From Betaproteobacteria bacterium SG8_40 (GTDB taxonomy: Bacteria; Pseudomonadota; Gammaproteobacteria; Burkholderiales; Eutrophovitaceae), in NCBI GenBank assembly GCA_001304425.1, contig LJTS01000257.1, positions 1-7,047 on the forward strand: a stretch of 7,047 nt of DNA. Reading direction: 5' to 3'. The translations under genes and the position numbers were made by a program. The first letter of the stretch is position 1. Each line of letters starts with the position of its first letter. Below the pieces are notes generated by a model. The model saw nothing but the letters and a program-made list of their open reading frames with translations, was not told where the DNA came from and did no database searches. Positions 6,802 to 7,047 of this stretch are shown one piece after another.

Positions 6802-6829
6802 GCGAGTCTTGATCGTGATCAAGACTCGC
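6802..6829. promoter_or_regulatory. Perfect 13-bp inverted repeat containing a consensus FNR/Anr-type site
   Basis: GCGAGTCTTGATC (6802-6814) is repeated exactly in inverted orientation at 6817-6829, with GT between. The core TTGATCGTGATCAA (6809-6822) is a full match to TTGAT-N4-ATCAA, the site bound by FNR, Anr and related CRP/FNR-family regulators, which respond to oxygen (or nitric oxide, in DNR types). The dyad extends 7 bp on each side beyond that core, which an FNR site does not require. There is no T-tract on either strand, so a terminator is unlikely. Its centre is about 180 bp from the hydrolase start and 197 bp from the 7013 start, so either could be the target. I see no strong -10 element 32 bp from the centre on either side. 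Confidence 0.65.
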
Positions 6830-7012
6830 GTCTTCGCGATGTCGTCCAGTATGCGTATGGGCGAATTCCGGCAGGGTATCCGGAAGGCGACAGGGAAGCG
6901 CGATGCGCGAGCCTTTTGTTTTTGGTGTCTGCCCGCCGTTTCGGCTCACCGAGAACGCTGGAGCGTCAGTGGATGAGGGCACCGTGCGGGTCCCGGAAAG
7001 AAGAGGACGAAG

Positions 7013-7047
7013 ATGAAAACTCTAGTGGCTGCATGTGCCATCGGTAT
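7013..7047 (+). CDS. Start of a probable exported protein (3' end outside window)
   Basis: ATG at 7013 is preceded by AGAGGA (7002-7007) with a five-base spacer, a strong ribosome binding site. The 11 complete codons read MKTLVAACAIG: a Lys at position 2 followed by a hydrophobic run, as at the beginning of a Sec signal peptide. Cys8 would be too early for a lipoprotein cleavage site. Nothing further can be said of the function. Its upstream region contains the FNR-type dyad, so expression under low oxygen is possible but not shown. Confidence 0.65.
   Translation, partial: MKTLVAACAIG

Larger units (their letters stand above)
6637..7012. other. Divergent intergenic region between the hydrolase and an exported-protein gene
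   Basis: This 376-bp stretch separates two divergent genes. I find no convincing gene in it; open frames crossing it are Arg/Pro-rich and belong to no family I know. It holds the hydrolase promoter candidate and ribosome binding site on the left, a 28-bp FNR-type dyad in the middle, and two smaller dyads on the right: TTCCGG (6866-6871) with CCGGAA (6880-6885), and ACGCT (6955-6959) with AGCGT (6962-6966). The right 190 bp would be the promoter and leader of the gene starting at 7013. Confidence 0.6.

Noticed and set aside
6802..6829. The 28-bp palindrome as a rho-independent terminator
   Set aside because: No T-run follows it on either strand, and it lies upstream of two divergent starts, not after a gene.
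6521..6982. A 153-codon minus-strand frame across the right intergenic region
   Set aside because: It overlaps the hydrolase N-terminus out of frame, has low-complexity Pro/Arg/His composition and covers the regulatory region.

Overview
The window is GC-rich (by eye around 60%), densely coded Gram-negative chromosome. Four things suggest a proteobacterium: long-form PstC/PstA permeases (PstA has the extra N-terminal region seen mostly in alpha- and gammaproteobacteria), a long-chain chromate transporter, a bicupin pirin, and a consensus FNR-type site. I cannot fix the genus. No CRISPR array, tRNA, rRNA, transposase, integrase or phage gene is visible.

Layout. Positions 1-2936 (+) hold the end of a high-affinity phosphate uptake operon: the 3' part of pstC, complete pstA and complete pstB. 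The genes are tightly spaced (6 and 36 bp), so they are probably co-transcribed. Any pstS lies outside the window, and no phoU follows pstB. Converging on pstB is a chromate transporter gene (chrA, 3005-4182, -). It is broken: all conserved parts are recognisable, but about 46 bp covering one membrane segment is missing near 3256 and the reading frame is lost there. Upstream of it on the same strand are a pirin-family gene (4298-5203, -) and a zinc-dependent amidohydrolase of the N-carbamoyl-amino-acid hydrolase / allantoate amidohydrolase type (5392-6636, -). The hydrolase starts at a GTG with a good ribosome binding site, not at the longer open frame.

The right end (6637-7012) is a 376-bp divergent intergenic region. 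It contains a perfect 13-bp inverted repeat whose core, TTGATCGTGATCAA, matches the FNR/Anr consensus TTGAT-N4-ATCAA exactly. To its right a new gene begins at 7013 (+), with a clear ribosome binding site and a start resembling an exported protein. The window ends after 11 complete codons.

The genes do not form one pathway: phosphate import on the left, then a metal/oxyanion exporter remnant, a pirin and a C-N hydrolase. I see no sign of a wholly new multi-gene system. The points most worth a second look are the FNR-type dyad, the chrA deletion, and a leader in front of the pirin gene with four CCGGGAA motifs and serial start-codon-like duplications.
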